Shown here in pieces: positions 7,092-15,391 of a DNA stretch of 25,405 nt. Positions within the stretch are counted from its first letter, which is position 1. Each line of letters opens with the position of its first letter. A program made the translations under genes and the position numbers. This DNA is from an uncultured Ignavibacteria bacterium (GTDB lineage Bacteria; Bacteroidota; Ignavibacteria; Tepidaquicellales; Tepidaquicellaceae): assembly GCA_937924675.1 (NCBI GenBank), contig CALEVL010000281.1, positions 1 to 25,405 of the forward strand, given 5' to 3'. The notes beneath the pieces are model-generated. The model was not told where the DNA came from and did not search any database. It saw only the letters and a program-made list of their open reading frames with translations.

Positions 7092-7583
7092 ATGACAAAC
7101 AAGGAATTCTTCATCCAGATGTGGCAGAATGAAATGAGTTCAACATTAAGCGCAATCAACGGATTGCCTGCAGATATGACGAAACTCAATTACCGAAGTG
7201 ACGAAAAAGCAAAGACGGCATCAGAGTTGATCAGTCATTTCTTGGGACATGCAGAAGTAATGAGAAATGCAGCTGAGAATTTTATTGCAGACGAGAAAAG
7301 CGCAACGAAATTTTTTAACAACAAAGAAGAAATTGCGGCCTATTTTGAAGAAAATTCAAAATTGTTGATTGACAAATTAAATGCACTTGATGATACTGTC
7401 TGGAATGAACAAACAATATCGTTTCGCCTGGATGGCCAGGAATTCTTTGTTTATCCGATGTTCAATACATTCTGGATGCTTATGTTTGATATGATTCATC
7501 ATCGCGGGCAACTCAGTACTTACTACAGACACATGGGAGTCAGAAACCCACAGATATACGGTCCAACTGCAGAAGATGCTTGA
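7092..7583 (+). CDS. DinB-like protein, copy 1
   Basis: This is a 163-residue DinB/YfiT-type four-helix bundle. Candidate metal-binding histidines are H49 or H53 in LISHFLGHAE and the H136-H137 pair in MIHHRGQLSTYYRHMG, the typical C-terminal DinB helix. DinB-fold proteins are metal-dependent thiol S-transferases or of unknown role; they are unrelated to DNA polymerase IV. The frame extends upstream to 6993, but the ATG at 7092 (MTNKEFFIQMWQNEM) gives the family's normal N-terminus. A second, divergent DinB-fold gene is at 14707. Confidence 0.88.
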   Translation: MTNKEFFIQMWQNEMSSTLSAINGLPADMTKLNYRSDEKAKTASELISHFLGHAEVMRNAAENFIADEKSATKFFNNKEEIAAYFEENSKLLIDKLNALDDTVWNEQTISFRLDGQEFFVYPMFNTFWMLMFDMIHHRGQLSTYYRHMGVRNPQIYGPTAEDA

Positions 7584-7825
7584 GAGATGAACGATTGTGA
7601 TAACTGAAACTAGACAACAATTTTATCAGATCACGCAAGAATGATTACATTTGGATAATGCAGTTTAAATACGAATTCATGTCAATCAAAGGAACCTTCA
7701 ATGGGGCGCAACAATGTTGCAGTAATCTCTGCGGAAGATTTTATAAACAATTCCAAAGAACCTTTTCAATTGTGATATAGCATAATGTTTTGCCGGACAA
7801 AATTGGAAAATTCTAATCAAGTATC

Positions 7826-8395
7826 ATGAAAAAGGGGAATGATAAAGAGTTGTTACCAAAACAATGCGAAGAACTTGTCGCAACATTGAAGGCGCGTTTT
7901 GATAAGAACATGAATCGTCATAGAGGTCTTGATTGGGCAAAGGTGCAGGCAAGACTGCAAACTAATCCCGGTAAATTGTGGTCTCTCTATGAAATGGAAA
8001 GAACCGGTGGTGAGCCGGATGTTGTCGGTCATGACAAGAAAACCGGTGAATATATTTTTTATGATTGTTCGGAGGAAAGTCCTAAGGATCGCAGAAGTAT
8101 ATGCTACGACCGTGAAGGGCTGGAGTCAAGGAAAGAACATGCTCCTGCAAACAACGCCATTGATATGGCTGCTGTAATGGGAATCGAGCTTCTGACAGAA
8201 GAGCAGTACCGGGAATTGCAGAAGTTAGGACATTTCGATACGAAAACTTCGAGCTGGCTGAAAACTCCTGCTGACATTAGAAAACTCGGTGGTGCAATCT
8301 TTGGTGATTACCGCTACGGAAAAGTTTTTGTCTATCACAACGGTGCGCAATCATATTATGCAGCAAGAGCATTCCGCGGAGTGCTGAAGGTTTGA
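7826..8395 (+). CDS. DUF4256 family protein
   Basis: This 189-residue protein matches DUF4256. Its markers are LLPKQCEELVATLKARFDKN, then W-AKVQARLQTNPGKLWSLYEME-TGGEPDVV, then EYIFYDCSEESPKDRRSICYD and LLTEEQYRELQKLG. The final stretch FGDYRYGKVFVYHNGAQSYYAARAFRG is well conserved in the family. Function is unknown; it is predicted cytosolic, with no signal peptide. The full family length is present. The ATG at 7826 follows a 240-base spacer that contains the small palindrome GCAACAATGTTGC (7708-7720). Confidence 0.92.
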   Translation: MKKGNDKELLPKQCEELVATLKARFDKNMNRHRGLDWAKVQARLQTNPGKLWSLYEMERTGGEPDVVGHDKKTGEYIFYDCSEESPKDRRSICYDREGLESRKEHAPANNAIDMAAVMGIELLTEEQYRELQKLGHFDTKTSSWLKTPADIRKLGGAIFGDYRYGKVFVYHNGAQSYYAARAFRGVLKV

Positions 8396-8752
8396 AATGT
8401 TTTCCTTCAAGCATTTCTTCGTGCTTATCTGTCACAGAGCAATTAGTTCTAAATGCATTGTGAAATACTATATTGCGGGTATGTTTCTTTTTTTGAGATG
8501 CTGTTCTTGTCTGCACTTTGTTGCAGCTAAGACACAGCAGCAAAGTTTTCAAATACGTTCCGGCATTATCAATGAGGTTATGAATAACCATTGCTTTGAA
8601 TAAATCAAAACAAACTTATTAGGAATTTATCAGCTCAACAAATATGCATCCCGGCATTTTCCGTTTTTTACAGAGAAGAAGTGACTTGACCGTTGCTTCT
8701 GTCTTTCATTAATTTAATCCAACAAATTTCATATTATTGAACAACAAATGAA
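8396..8752. other. Spacer between DUF4256 and membrane protein genes
   Basis: A 68-codon frame (8397-8603) starts one base after the DUF4256 stop. Its product is rich in Cys, Phe and Ile without a recognisable domain, so it is probably chance. The rest is AT-rich, with no strong hairpin and no clear promoter. Confidence 0.4.
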
Positions 8753-10333
8753 TTGACCATTCAAAACTGGAAAAAGATTTCGGAAACCATTCTGCTGATT
8801 ATTCTGCTGTCAGTCAGTATATACACAATCGGACAATCATTCAGATCTCACCTAAAGTTTATCAATTATCCTTATCAGGTTGAATACAGGGAAGGCGCGG
8901 CTCTTGCCGTGACAGGATTATATATTAAAGGAGAAAATCCTTATGATATCAAATTTCAGCCTGAACATACATACAACTACGGGTTTTTATATCCTTTGAC
9001 GACTTCAATGTTTGCAGCTTATGCAGGGAATAATTTAGCCGTTCACAGAGCCGTTACTTATGGATTCATACTGCTGACTTGCATTGTGCTGTTTTTCACT
9101 TTGAGGCGAAGTGGGGTGAATGTCATTTTATCTTTTACCGCATCAGCAATACTACATCAAACTCTTTTGTATTACGGACTTTCATCAATTGCACGGCCTG
9201 AGGGATTAGGTATTCTGCTGTACGTAATGGGAATAATTTTGCCGTGGCGGTTTAATTTTTCGTTTGCTTCCTGCATTGCAAGTATAATTCTGGGAATACT
9301 GGGGTATCTTGCTAAACCATATTACGCATTTGTAATACCCGTGATCTTTCTTTACATGTTTTTATTTGTCAACAAGAAAAGAGCAATTATTTATGGGCTG
9401 ATATCTGCAGTATTATTTGCTGTAATGGTAATATTGGTAAATGCTAAATATGAAACTTTTTTCAACAACACCTTCTTTGTTCACACAAATTACTCGGATT
9501 ACAATTTCAAATACATGCTGTCACAGCTAATTCTCTATTGCAGGGTTAATGCCGTCATCTTGTGTATTGCTATTTTTTCCGCTTCAATATCAGCTGTTGT
9601 ATTTTTAAAATCCCATACTGATTTTAATTCTCTTTTGCGTCGTTGGCGGGAAAAGTTGGGGCAAGTAAATTTCATAACATTAGATGCTCCGGTATTCAAA
9701 GTAAATAGAGACCTGCTCTTCATATTTGTCTTCATTACATCTGCTGCAGCTTTTGTTGTATATCTCGGGGGCAATACGGGAAGTGATAACGCCGCATATT
9801 TGTTTCACTTGTCATCGCCATTTCTGATACTTGCAACATTGAAATCAGCGGAAAAGATCAGAAGTTTTTCATTTAGCATTGTATTAGTTTTGCTGTTGAT
9901 CATTGCATTGCTTACGCAGTTCAAACCTAAAATGTCCGGTTATGTAAAACAAATGAGCAACAACAAAAGAGCAGAAGAGCTAATAGCAGGGAAGAAAAAC
10001 ATTTTGAATTCTGCAGAGACTGTTTCGATAATTATTGATCACAACATGAAATTATACAATTCCGGGCACACTGAATATTTTCAATATGGCATTAGTAAAT
10101 TGAGTATTAATCTTGGGATGTCCGGTAAAACAGAAAACAAGAATCTGGAATACAGAAATAATTTGAACACGCAAATCGGGAGTAAAGCGTTTGATCTCAT
10201 TTTGATATCAGAAACCGTAACTTCATTCATTCAATTTATTGATAAATCAACTTTGGCTAAAAATTACCAATGTGCAGATACACTCACCGGACCTTTATCA
10301 AGAATCGAAATCTGGCTGCCGCTGAATCAATAA
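8753..10333 (+). CDS. Polytopic membrane protein, probable GT-C-type glycosyltransferase
   Basis: This 526-residue protein has about ten hydrophobic segments, starting with ISETILLIILLSVSIYTIG, and a soluble C-terminal portion from about residue 400. The first large extracytoplasmic loop contains PYQVEYREGAAL (E44, E47), placed like the acidic motif of GT-C enzymes that use lipid-linked sugars. Downstream motifs such as GENPYDIKFQPEHTYNYGFLYPL resemble the PMT/DUF2029-like mannosyltransferase group. This suggests transfer of a sugar to a surface glycan, but donor and acceptor are unknown. The only start near the N-terminus is TTG at 8753; an ATG at 8748 is out of frame and meets a stop at once. 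A second large membrane protein follows after about 160 bases. Confidence 0.7.
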   Translation: MTIQNWKKISETILLIILLSVSIYTIGQSFRSHLKFINYPYQVEYREGAALAVTGLYIKGENPYDIKFQPEHTYNYGFLYPLTTSMFAAYAGNNLAVHRAVTYGFILLTCIVLFFTLRRSGVNVILSFTASAILHQTLLYYGLSSIARPEGLGILLYVMGIILPWRFNFSFASCIASIILGILGYLAKPYYAFVIPVIFLYMFLFVNKKRAIIYGLISAVLFAVMVILVNAKYETFFNNTFFVHTNYSDYNFKYMLSQLILYCRVNAVILCIAIFSASISAVVFLKSHTDFNSLLRRWREKLGQVNFITLDAPVFKVNRDLLFIFVFITSAAAFVVYLGGNTGSDNAAYLFHLSSPFLILATLKSAEKIRSFSFSIVLVLLLIIALLTQFKPKMSGYVKQMSNNKRAEELIAGKKNILNSAETVSIIIDHNMKLYNSGHTEYFQYGISKLSINLGMSGKTENKNLEYRNNLNTQIGSKAFDLILISETVTSFIQFIDKSTLAKNYQCADTLTGPLSRIEIWLPLNQ

Positions 10334-10496
10334 GCAGCAATTGTGTTTCACCCTGTGCAAAATTGGAATGAGTGATTTGCATACTAATATTTTTCTTTGA
10401 GTTGCCGGTTATAATGCAGTTAAGTAATTTATAAAAACGGTTGGTACTATCTTTACAATAAAAAGATAATTGAACCCAAATTTTATACCGCCTTTA

Positions 10497-11909
10497 ATGA
10501 AGCAGGAAAGAGTTGATATTGTATATCAAAGTGTCTTTATAGGACTTTTCCTGTTAATGATCATTCCTTTTGTAATTCTCTTTCTTTATAATAATCCTTC
10601 TCCGGAAGATTTTTATTATGCACATGAAGCAAAGATTAATACTCTGTGGAAAGATTTGAAAGACCAATACAGACACGGCACGGGCAGATACTTCCAAAAT
10701 TTTCTGCTTTATCTTACTCCTACTTTCGGCAAGTCGTTTATTATTTACAAAGCAGTAGGCTTTTCTTTTTTCCTGTTGCTCTTTTACGGAATTCTGGTTT
10801 CTGTCAATTTACTGGCAAAGACATCGGTTTCCATGAGAGAAAAATTCTTGATTTCATTGGTTGTCTTATATTCTTACTTGTATGGCATGCCGGAAGTATC
10901 ATCAGGAATCTATTGGTTTGGAGGTTTGTCTGCATACAGTTCCGGTTTTATTCTAATTCCTCTTTTCTTTCAATCATTCTTGAAATCTGAAAACTCGGTA
11001 AACCGGTCTGCAAGGATTTTCTATTCTATTCTTACGCTCATTCTGCTTATCTCTGTAATTGGTATAAATGAAATACTTGCAATTCTATTATTCTTGTTCA
11101 CTCTTTTCCTAAATGCAAACTCTTTAATAAGATTCAAGCATTTCAGATTCAAATACTTGCTGATGGCAATTTCAGCAGGAATATTTCTTTACATATTAGT
11201 TAAATCTCCGGGAAATGATTTCAGACTGACACAGTTTCCCGGTAACAGAAATTTTTATTACTCCCTTTCAGGCACATTCAATTATTTGCATCAGAATATT
11301 ATTTCATGGTTGTTCAAATCACCGCTACTGGTCTGTTCTTTAATTCTGCTGCCTGTATTTGCCGGGATAGCACGCGGGAGTGAGCATTTCAAAAACAATT
11401 TTTTAAGTCATCCGTTTTGGTTTTTTATACTTTGGTTCGGTGTTCTTTTTGTCAGCATATTTTTTTCTTTCTATAGCACAACAGTTGTGTTAAATAGAAC
11501 TTCCAACTTCATATACTTAATTTTTCTGGCGGGTTGGTTCTATTTTCTTTTTGCTGTAACAAGAAAACATTTTATGAAACTAATTATGGATTCTTATACG
11601 TATCGAAGATACTTGTATCCGATTTCATTTGTGATCATTTGCCTATTCTTATTAAAGCAAAACAACATTAATGTAGCATTTGAGGATCTTTTCAGCGGAT
11701 CGGCATACAATTACAACAGACAATTGAATGAAAGGTATCAGGCTATTGAAGATTGTAAAACTGACAGTTGCCGCGTTGACAGTTTGCTCAATATCCCTAA
11801 AACTATTTTTTATAAGGATATTACAAGTAATCCGGCATTGTTGAACAGTGACTGGTATGGCAGATTCTTTAACAAGAAGTCCGTAGCGTTAAAAATTCAG
11901 CATCGCTGA
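10497..11909 (+). CDS. DUF6056-like polytopic membrane protein
   Basis: This membrane protein is 470 residues from the ATG at 10497, or 479 from TTG 10470. It has about ten hydrophobic segments and a C-terminal soluble tail rich in Asn and Asp. The first periplasmic loop has NNPSPEDFYYAHEAK followed by YRHGTGRYFQNFLL, matching the acidic plus GR(Y/F) pattern of DUF6056-type GT-C-like proteins. The likely role is assembly of surface polysaccharide or glycolipid. A TATCTTTA at 10448-10455 may be a -7 promoter box; it leaves a 40-base leader to the ATG but only about 8 bases to the TTG, so I prefer the ATG. It probably works with, or evolved beside, the upstream membrane protein. Confidence 0.68.
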   Translation: MKQERVDIVYQSVFIGLFLLMIIPFVILFLYNNPSPEDFYYAHEAKINTLWKDLKDQYRHGTGRYFQNFLLYLTPTFGKSFIIYKAVGFSFFLLLFYGILVSVNLLAKTSVSMREKFLISLVVLYSYLYGMPEVSSGIYWFGGLSAYSSGFILIPLFFQSFLKSENSVNRSARIFYSILTLILLISVIGINEILAILLFLFTLFLNANSLIRFKHFRFKYLLMAISAGIFLYILVKSPGNDFRLTQFPGNRNFYYSLSGTFNYLHQNIISWLFKSPLLVCSLILLPVFAGIARGSEHFKNNFLSHPFWFFILWFGVLFVSIFFSFYSTTVVLNRTSNFIYLIFLAGWFYFLFAVTRKHFMKLIMDSYTYRRYLYPISFVIICLFLLKQNNINVAFEDLFSGSAYNYNRQLNERYQAIEDCKTDSCRVDSLLNIPKTIFYKDITSNPALLNSDWYGRFFNKKSVALKIQHR

Positions 11910-12153
11910 CATTACAACCTTACATAGTAAACAAGATTCATATACTCCTTCCTCAAAATTATACATTTCAACCAACTCAATGTCTCCGTTAGTTTTGACT
12001 TCTTTCATTTGGCATTTCCCTTTATATCAGACATCTATTGACTAAACTTGACCTGTGATATTTTACGGGCACATCCGTCCAAAACGTTTTGAATCTTTGG
12101 AGTAAAGGGTTTAACAAAATACGATTCCAAAAGTTATTCCGCTTTCTTTTGAA

Positions 12154-12176
12154 CCCCCGATAGAATCATTCGGGGG
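12154..12176. repeat. CCCCCGA / TCGGGGG hairpin
   Basis: Seven-base perfect arms, CCCCCGA and TCGGGGG, enclose TAGAATCAT. A near copy, CCCCGA-TAGGAGCAT-TCGGGG, is at 21840-21860, so the loop is conserved as well as the stem. That marks a repeat family rather than a chance hairpin. Confidence 0.6.
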
Positions 12177-12219
12177 CAGGCTTACGCCAAAGCTCACAAT
12201 TTCTTAACGGCATTAGGAT

Positions 12220-12276
12220 GAGGCCTGTCCGCCGTCATTCGCTTCAAGTGAGTAGTAATTCGACAGGCGGGCGGGT
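12220..12276. repeat. Interrupted inverted repeat with GCCTGTC / GACAGGC arms
   Basis: GGCCTGTCCGCC on the left faces GACAGGCGGGCGGG on the right. The bases between contain CGCTTCAAGTGAG, which can form a small inner stem. The GGCGGGCGGG end resembles the GC-rich patches at 21800 and 24994. Confidence 0.4.
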
Positions 12277-12609
12277 TGTTCCTACGACATTCGCAAAAGC
12301 ATTTATTATTGAACTGTTTTGGCAACAATTTCGTCACTTCGAAAATATATTGGACAGCAGTGTTTTACGGGACATTATTGAGGTGTTAAATATTTTGCTA
12401 AATACTATTTAGTAGTTATGTGTTTTGCATAAAATCACTATTTTATCCTGCACCGTTAGAACTGTTGATGTGACTGCCTCTTGGCACATGCTTTGGTAAA
12501 TGCAGTTGCTATCAAAGTATTGACTCATTTTAAATCCGGTAGCGCTCAAACAAATTTATAGCTCCAGAGCATAAAGCACATTTAACAGGTCGGGGGCTGG
12601 GCTTCTTAT

Positions 12610-12699
12610 ATTTGTGGCGTCAGGACTTCCCTGCAGCAGGTAGGCATCATGACGCATTCAAACAGTTTGTGTCGACACGGAAGTACCGACACCACAAAT
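12610..12699. repeat. GC-rich double-hairpin repeat, copy 3, with terminal inverted repeats
   Basis: This is the most complete copy. It begins ATTTGTGGCGTC and ends GACACCACAAAT, terminal arms matching at 11 of 12 bases. Inside lie GGACTTCCCTGCAGCAGGTAGG, then CATGACGCATTCAAACAG and the degenerate second hairpin TGTCGACACGGAAGTACCGACA. It is about 90 bases with no reading frame, as expected of a MITE or REP-like unit. Copies 1 and 2 are at 5672 and 6390. Confidence 0.65.
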
Positions 12700-12835
12700 A
12701 AGCGCTCAAACTATTTGTCAACTCACGAACACAGAGAACTTTTAACAGGTCGGAACTTTGCTTCCTTTAATCGTTTGATAATAGAACTCTTAAAATAATT
12801 GAACAAATTCAAATCAAATTCAGAAAGGATAGGGC

Positions 12836-13894
12836 ATGACGCCATTTAACAAAACTTTTTTGATTGCAATATTGATGGTGACCTCTTCTCTCACTGCTAT
12901 AGAACTATGCAATGCCTGCACAAGAGTTGTTTACCAGGGACCTAACGGGACTACACTAACTGCAAGGTCAATGGATTGGAATACAGAGATTCCCGCAAAT
13001 CTTTGGGTGCTCCCTCGCGGAATGGAACGTAACGGTGAAGTCGGTACAAGTTCTATTAAATGGAAATCAAAGTACGGAAGCATTGTAGCAAGTTCGTGGG
13101 ACATAGCTTCTTCGGACGGAATGAACGAAAAAGGATTGGTTGGCAACATGCTTTGGCTCGCGGAATCAAGTTATCCGATTTTTGTTAAGAACGGAGACGC
13201 AAAGGGGATTTCAGTTTCACTGTGGCTTCAGTATGCATTGGATAACTTTGCTACTGTGAGCGAAGCAGTGAAGGAATTTGAGAAAGAAGAATTCGTCGTC
13301 GTTTCTTCAGAGATTCCAGGCACTGATACTTTTACAACAATCCATCTGTCTCTTTCAGATGCAAGCGGTGACAATGCAATCTTCGAATATATAGAAGGCA
13401 AACTGGTCATTCATCACGGTATGGAATATATTACTATGACAAACTCTCCTGTGTTCAGCAAGCAGCTGGCTATAAGCAGCTACTGGAAAGGCATTCCGGG
13501 AACCGTAATGCTGCCCGGTACCAACCGCGCAGCAGACAGATTTGTAAGAGCAACTTATTACATTAAGGCTATTCCGCAAACAGATGACATTAGAGTTGCA
13601 ACTCCGGCTGTCCTGAGCGTAATCAGAAATTGCTCGGTGCCGTTCGGAATATCTTCCGAAAGTGAACCAAACATTTCCTCGACCAGGTGGAGAACTATAT
13701 CCGATCAAAAGAATCTCATTTACTATTTTGATAATGTACTCAATCCGAATGTGTTGTGGGTAGATTTCAGCAAACTGAGTTTCGATGAGAATTCACCAGT
13801 TAAGAAGCTGAACCTTTCTAACAATGAAGTTTATGCCGGCGAAACTTCAGCAAGCTTTGTTACATCTGAGCCGTTTGTATTCATGGGACTTTGA
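12836..13894 (+). CDS. Exported choloylglycine hydrolase family (linear amide C-N hydrolase)
   Basis: This 352-residue N-terminal-nucleophile hydrolase follows a signal peptide (KTFLIAILMVTSSLTAIELCNA). Cleavage before C28 would expose the catalytic cysteine. R44 and D47 in TARSMDW stand 16 and 19 residues after it, the spacing of the Arg and Asp in bile salt hydrolase and penicillin V acylase. ASSDGMNEKGLVGNMLWL and TMTNSPVF contain the other expected Asn positions. Such enzymes cleave linear amide bonds in conjugated bile acids, penicillin V or N-acyl homoserine lactones; the substrate here cannot be read from sequence. Export to the periplasm is predicted. It is a single gene with repeats upstream. 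Confidence 0.92.
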   Translation: MTPFNKTFLIAILMVTSSLTAIELCNACTRVVYQGPNGTTLTARSMDWNTEIPANLWVLPRGMERNGEVGTSSIKWKSKYGSIVASSWDIASSDGMNEKGLVGNMLWLAESSYPIFVKNGDAKGISVSLWLQYALDNFATVSEAVKEFEKEEFVVVSSEIPGTDTFTTIHLSLSDASGDNAIFEYIEGKLVIHHGMEYITMTNSPVFSKQLAISSYWKGIPGTVMLPGTNRAADRFVRATYYIKAIPQTDDIRVATPAVLSVIRNCSVPFGISSESEPNISSTRWRTISDQKNLIYYFDNVLNPNVLWVDFSKLSFDENSPVKKLNLSNNEVYAGETSASFVTSEPFVFMGL

Positions 13895-14114
13895 TGTTTC
13901 CTTGCAGAAACCCTCTAAGCATTTGAATCAAGTAATTAACCATATTGCATAATGACTCTTGTTTGCAACTTCAGATGTTGTAATCACAACTTGACGAAGG
14001 CCATTTGTTTGCATATGAGAGTTTGAGGCAGTCCGTAAAATACGGGAGTTATGAGTTTTTATCTCTGTTCGAAAGAGATGGAAAGAGAAGATACGCACGA
14101 TTTCAATCATAAGA

Positions 14115-14630
14115 ATGACTTTAATCGTTAAGGCAAAGGTAAATGATTACCAACTGCTGGCTGACATCGGCAGAAGTTCCTTCATAGAATCACATGGAGG
14201 CAGTGCGGCCCAGTGTGATATAGAGATGTATGTAAGCAAGAACTATGACAGGGATGTGATCAAAGCAGAGCTTACCGACCCGAAGAACATTTACCATATA
14301 ATTTATCACTATGAGAAGCCTGTCGGTTATTCTAAAATTATTTTCAATGCACCTGATTCAAACATTCGGATGGTTAGTGTAACCAAGTTAGAGCGACTCT
14401 ATCTGCTGGAAAAGTTTCACGGTTTGAAGTCAGGTTATGAGCTTCTTAACTTTAACATTGAATTATCAAGGAAGAACAATCAATTAGGAATGTGGTTATT
14501 TGTTTGGAAAGAAAATAACAGGGCAGTTAATTTTTATAAGAAGACAGGATTTAGGATTGTTGGCAGTTACGATTTCAAAATCACTGAAACTCATTCAAAT
14601 CCAAATCATCAAATGTTGCTTGAGTACTGA
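14115..14630 (+). CDS. GNAT family N-acetyltransferase
   Basis: This 171-residue GNAT protein has strand KLERLYLLEKFHGLKSGYELLNFNIE, where the acetyl-CoA loop is HGLKSGYEL (variant of QxxGxG/A), and then LGMWLFVWKENNRAVNFYKKTGFRIVGSYDF, the classic ENxxAxxFYxKxGF motif. It ends near NPNHQMLLEY, as in many acetyltransferases of the PaiA-like type. The substrate is unknown. The gene begins at ATG 14115; the next gene, DinB copy 2, starts 76 bases after its stop, so the two could be co-transcribed. Confidence 0.9.
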   Translation: MTLIVKAKVNDYQLLADIGRSSFIESHGGSAAQCDIEMYVSKNYDRDVIKAELTDPKNIYHIIYHYEKPVGYSKIIFNAPDSNIRMVSVTKLERLYLLEKFHGLKSGYELLNFNIELSRKNNQLGMWLFVWKENNRAVNFYKKTGFRIVGSYDFKITETHSNPNHQMLLEY

Positions 14631-14706
14631 CAGGAATTTATATCATTACGGGCATTTTAATGTTCCAAGATTGACAGAACTAATTCATTTAACATAACAA
14701 CTGTAC

Positions 14707-15198
14707 ATGGAGCCCTATACTAAAGAATTGCTATGGAAACAGTTTGGTGCATCAATCGACATGTTTGAAAATGCAATGAAGTCCTGCCCAAAAGAACTTT
14801 GGGATACTGAATCGAACTTCTGGTACATTGCTTATCATACTTTGTTCTTCCTGGATTACTACTTGACTGAAAAGCCGGACAACTTTTCGCCACCTGCACC
14901 TTTTTCTCTATCTGAAATGGACCCGTCCGGCAAATTGCCTCAGCGTATTTATACAAAGGAAGAACTGCTTGCCTATACTGAGCATTGCAGACAAAAATGC
15001 CATGACTTAATAGCTGCCCTGACTGATGAGAGAGCTGCAAACCGCTGGGTCAACGAGTATCGGAACTATAGCATACTCGAGATACTCCTCTATAATATGC
15101 GGCATGTTCAGCATCATGCAGCGCAATTGAATTTGCTGCTGAGACAAGGCAAGTCTGAAGTTCCTGACTGGGTATCGCGGACAAAAATTGAGCTGTAG
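14707..15198 (+). CDS. DinB-like protein, copy 2
   Basis: This 163-residue DinB-fold protein has probable metal ligands H44 (WYIAYHTLFFLDYYL), H133 and H137 (NMRHVQHHAAQLNLLLR). H44, H133 and H137 form the usual three-histidine site. It differs markedly from copy 1 at 7092, so the two were probably acquired separately rather than by local duplication. The reaction is unknown; characterised relatives are thiol-dependent transferases. The start ATG 14707 is preceded by AACATAACAACTGTAC without a Shine-Dalgarno sequence. Confidence 0.9.
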   Translation: MEPYTKELLWKQFGASIDMFENAMKSCPKELWDTESNFWYIAYHTLFFLDYYLTEKPDNFSPPAPFSLSEMDPSGKLPQRIYTKEELLAYTEHCRQKCHDLIAALTDERAANRWVNEYRNYSILEILLYNMRHVQHHAAQLNLLLRQGKSEVPDWVSRTKIEL

Positions 15199-15348
15199 AG
15201 TTCATTCTGTATTTTCAGATATTGAACTTCTCTTGCACTAGCCCAAGCTTATAAACGAGGAGTATATTCTTTCGTTGCACAGACCAATCATAGTAAAAGT
15301 CTCATACTGTTGTTAACAACGCAGGAATTACGGTGATTATTTGAATCT

Positions 15349-15391
15349 GCGGTGAATAATTGGTATATTTACCGCAAATGCTGCGGTGAAT
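15349..15391 (+). promoter_or_regulatory. Palindromic operator and promoter of Fic gene 2
   Basis: GCGGTGA...TTTACCGC spans 15349-15375, exactly 27 bases like the operators in front of Fic gene 1. It shares GCGGT(A/G)A on the left and TATATTTACCGC on the right. An extra half-site, TGCGGTGAA at 15383-15391, runs into the ATG (15390), and a weaker ACGGTGA lies at 15330. The -7-like TATATTTA (15364-15371) is inside the operator, 18 bases from the ATG, close to the arrangement in Fic gene 1 (20 bases). Conservation of spacing and promoter overlap argues for autorepression. Confidence 0.7.

Larger units (their letters stand above)
11910..12835. other. 926-base gene-free block with hairpin repeats
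   Basis: No convincing gene is present; a 64-codon frame at 12218-12412 runs through hairpin repeats and is rejected. The block holds a CCCCCGA...TCGGGGG hairpin (12154-12176), an interrupted inverted repeat (12220-12276), two imperfect direct repeats starting AGCGCTCAAAC (12541 and 12702) and a third copy of the GC-rich double hairpin between them. It looks like repeated insertion and decay of small elements. Confidence 0.5.

Noticed and set aside
8397..8603. 68-codon frame starting one base after the DUF4256 stop
   Set aside because: The position suggests coupling, but the product is a mix of Cys, Phe and Ile with no conserved pattern, and codon use looks unlike the neighbouring genes.
12218..12412. 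64-codon frame
   Set aside because: It begins inside an interrupted inverted repeat, shows no domain, and lies in a block otherwise filled by repeats.
13355..13708. 117-codon minus-strand frame
   Set aside because: It is a shadow of the choloylglycine-hydrolase-family gene, which has a signal peptide and full catalytic set.
14059..14095. ATCTCT-GTTCGAA-AGAGAT hairpin, which resembles a tRNA T-arm at first sight
   Set aside because: No acceptor stem, anticodon arm or D-arm can be found around it.
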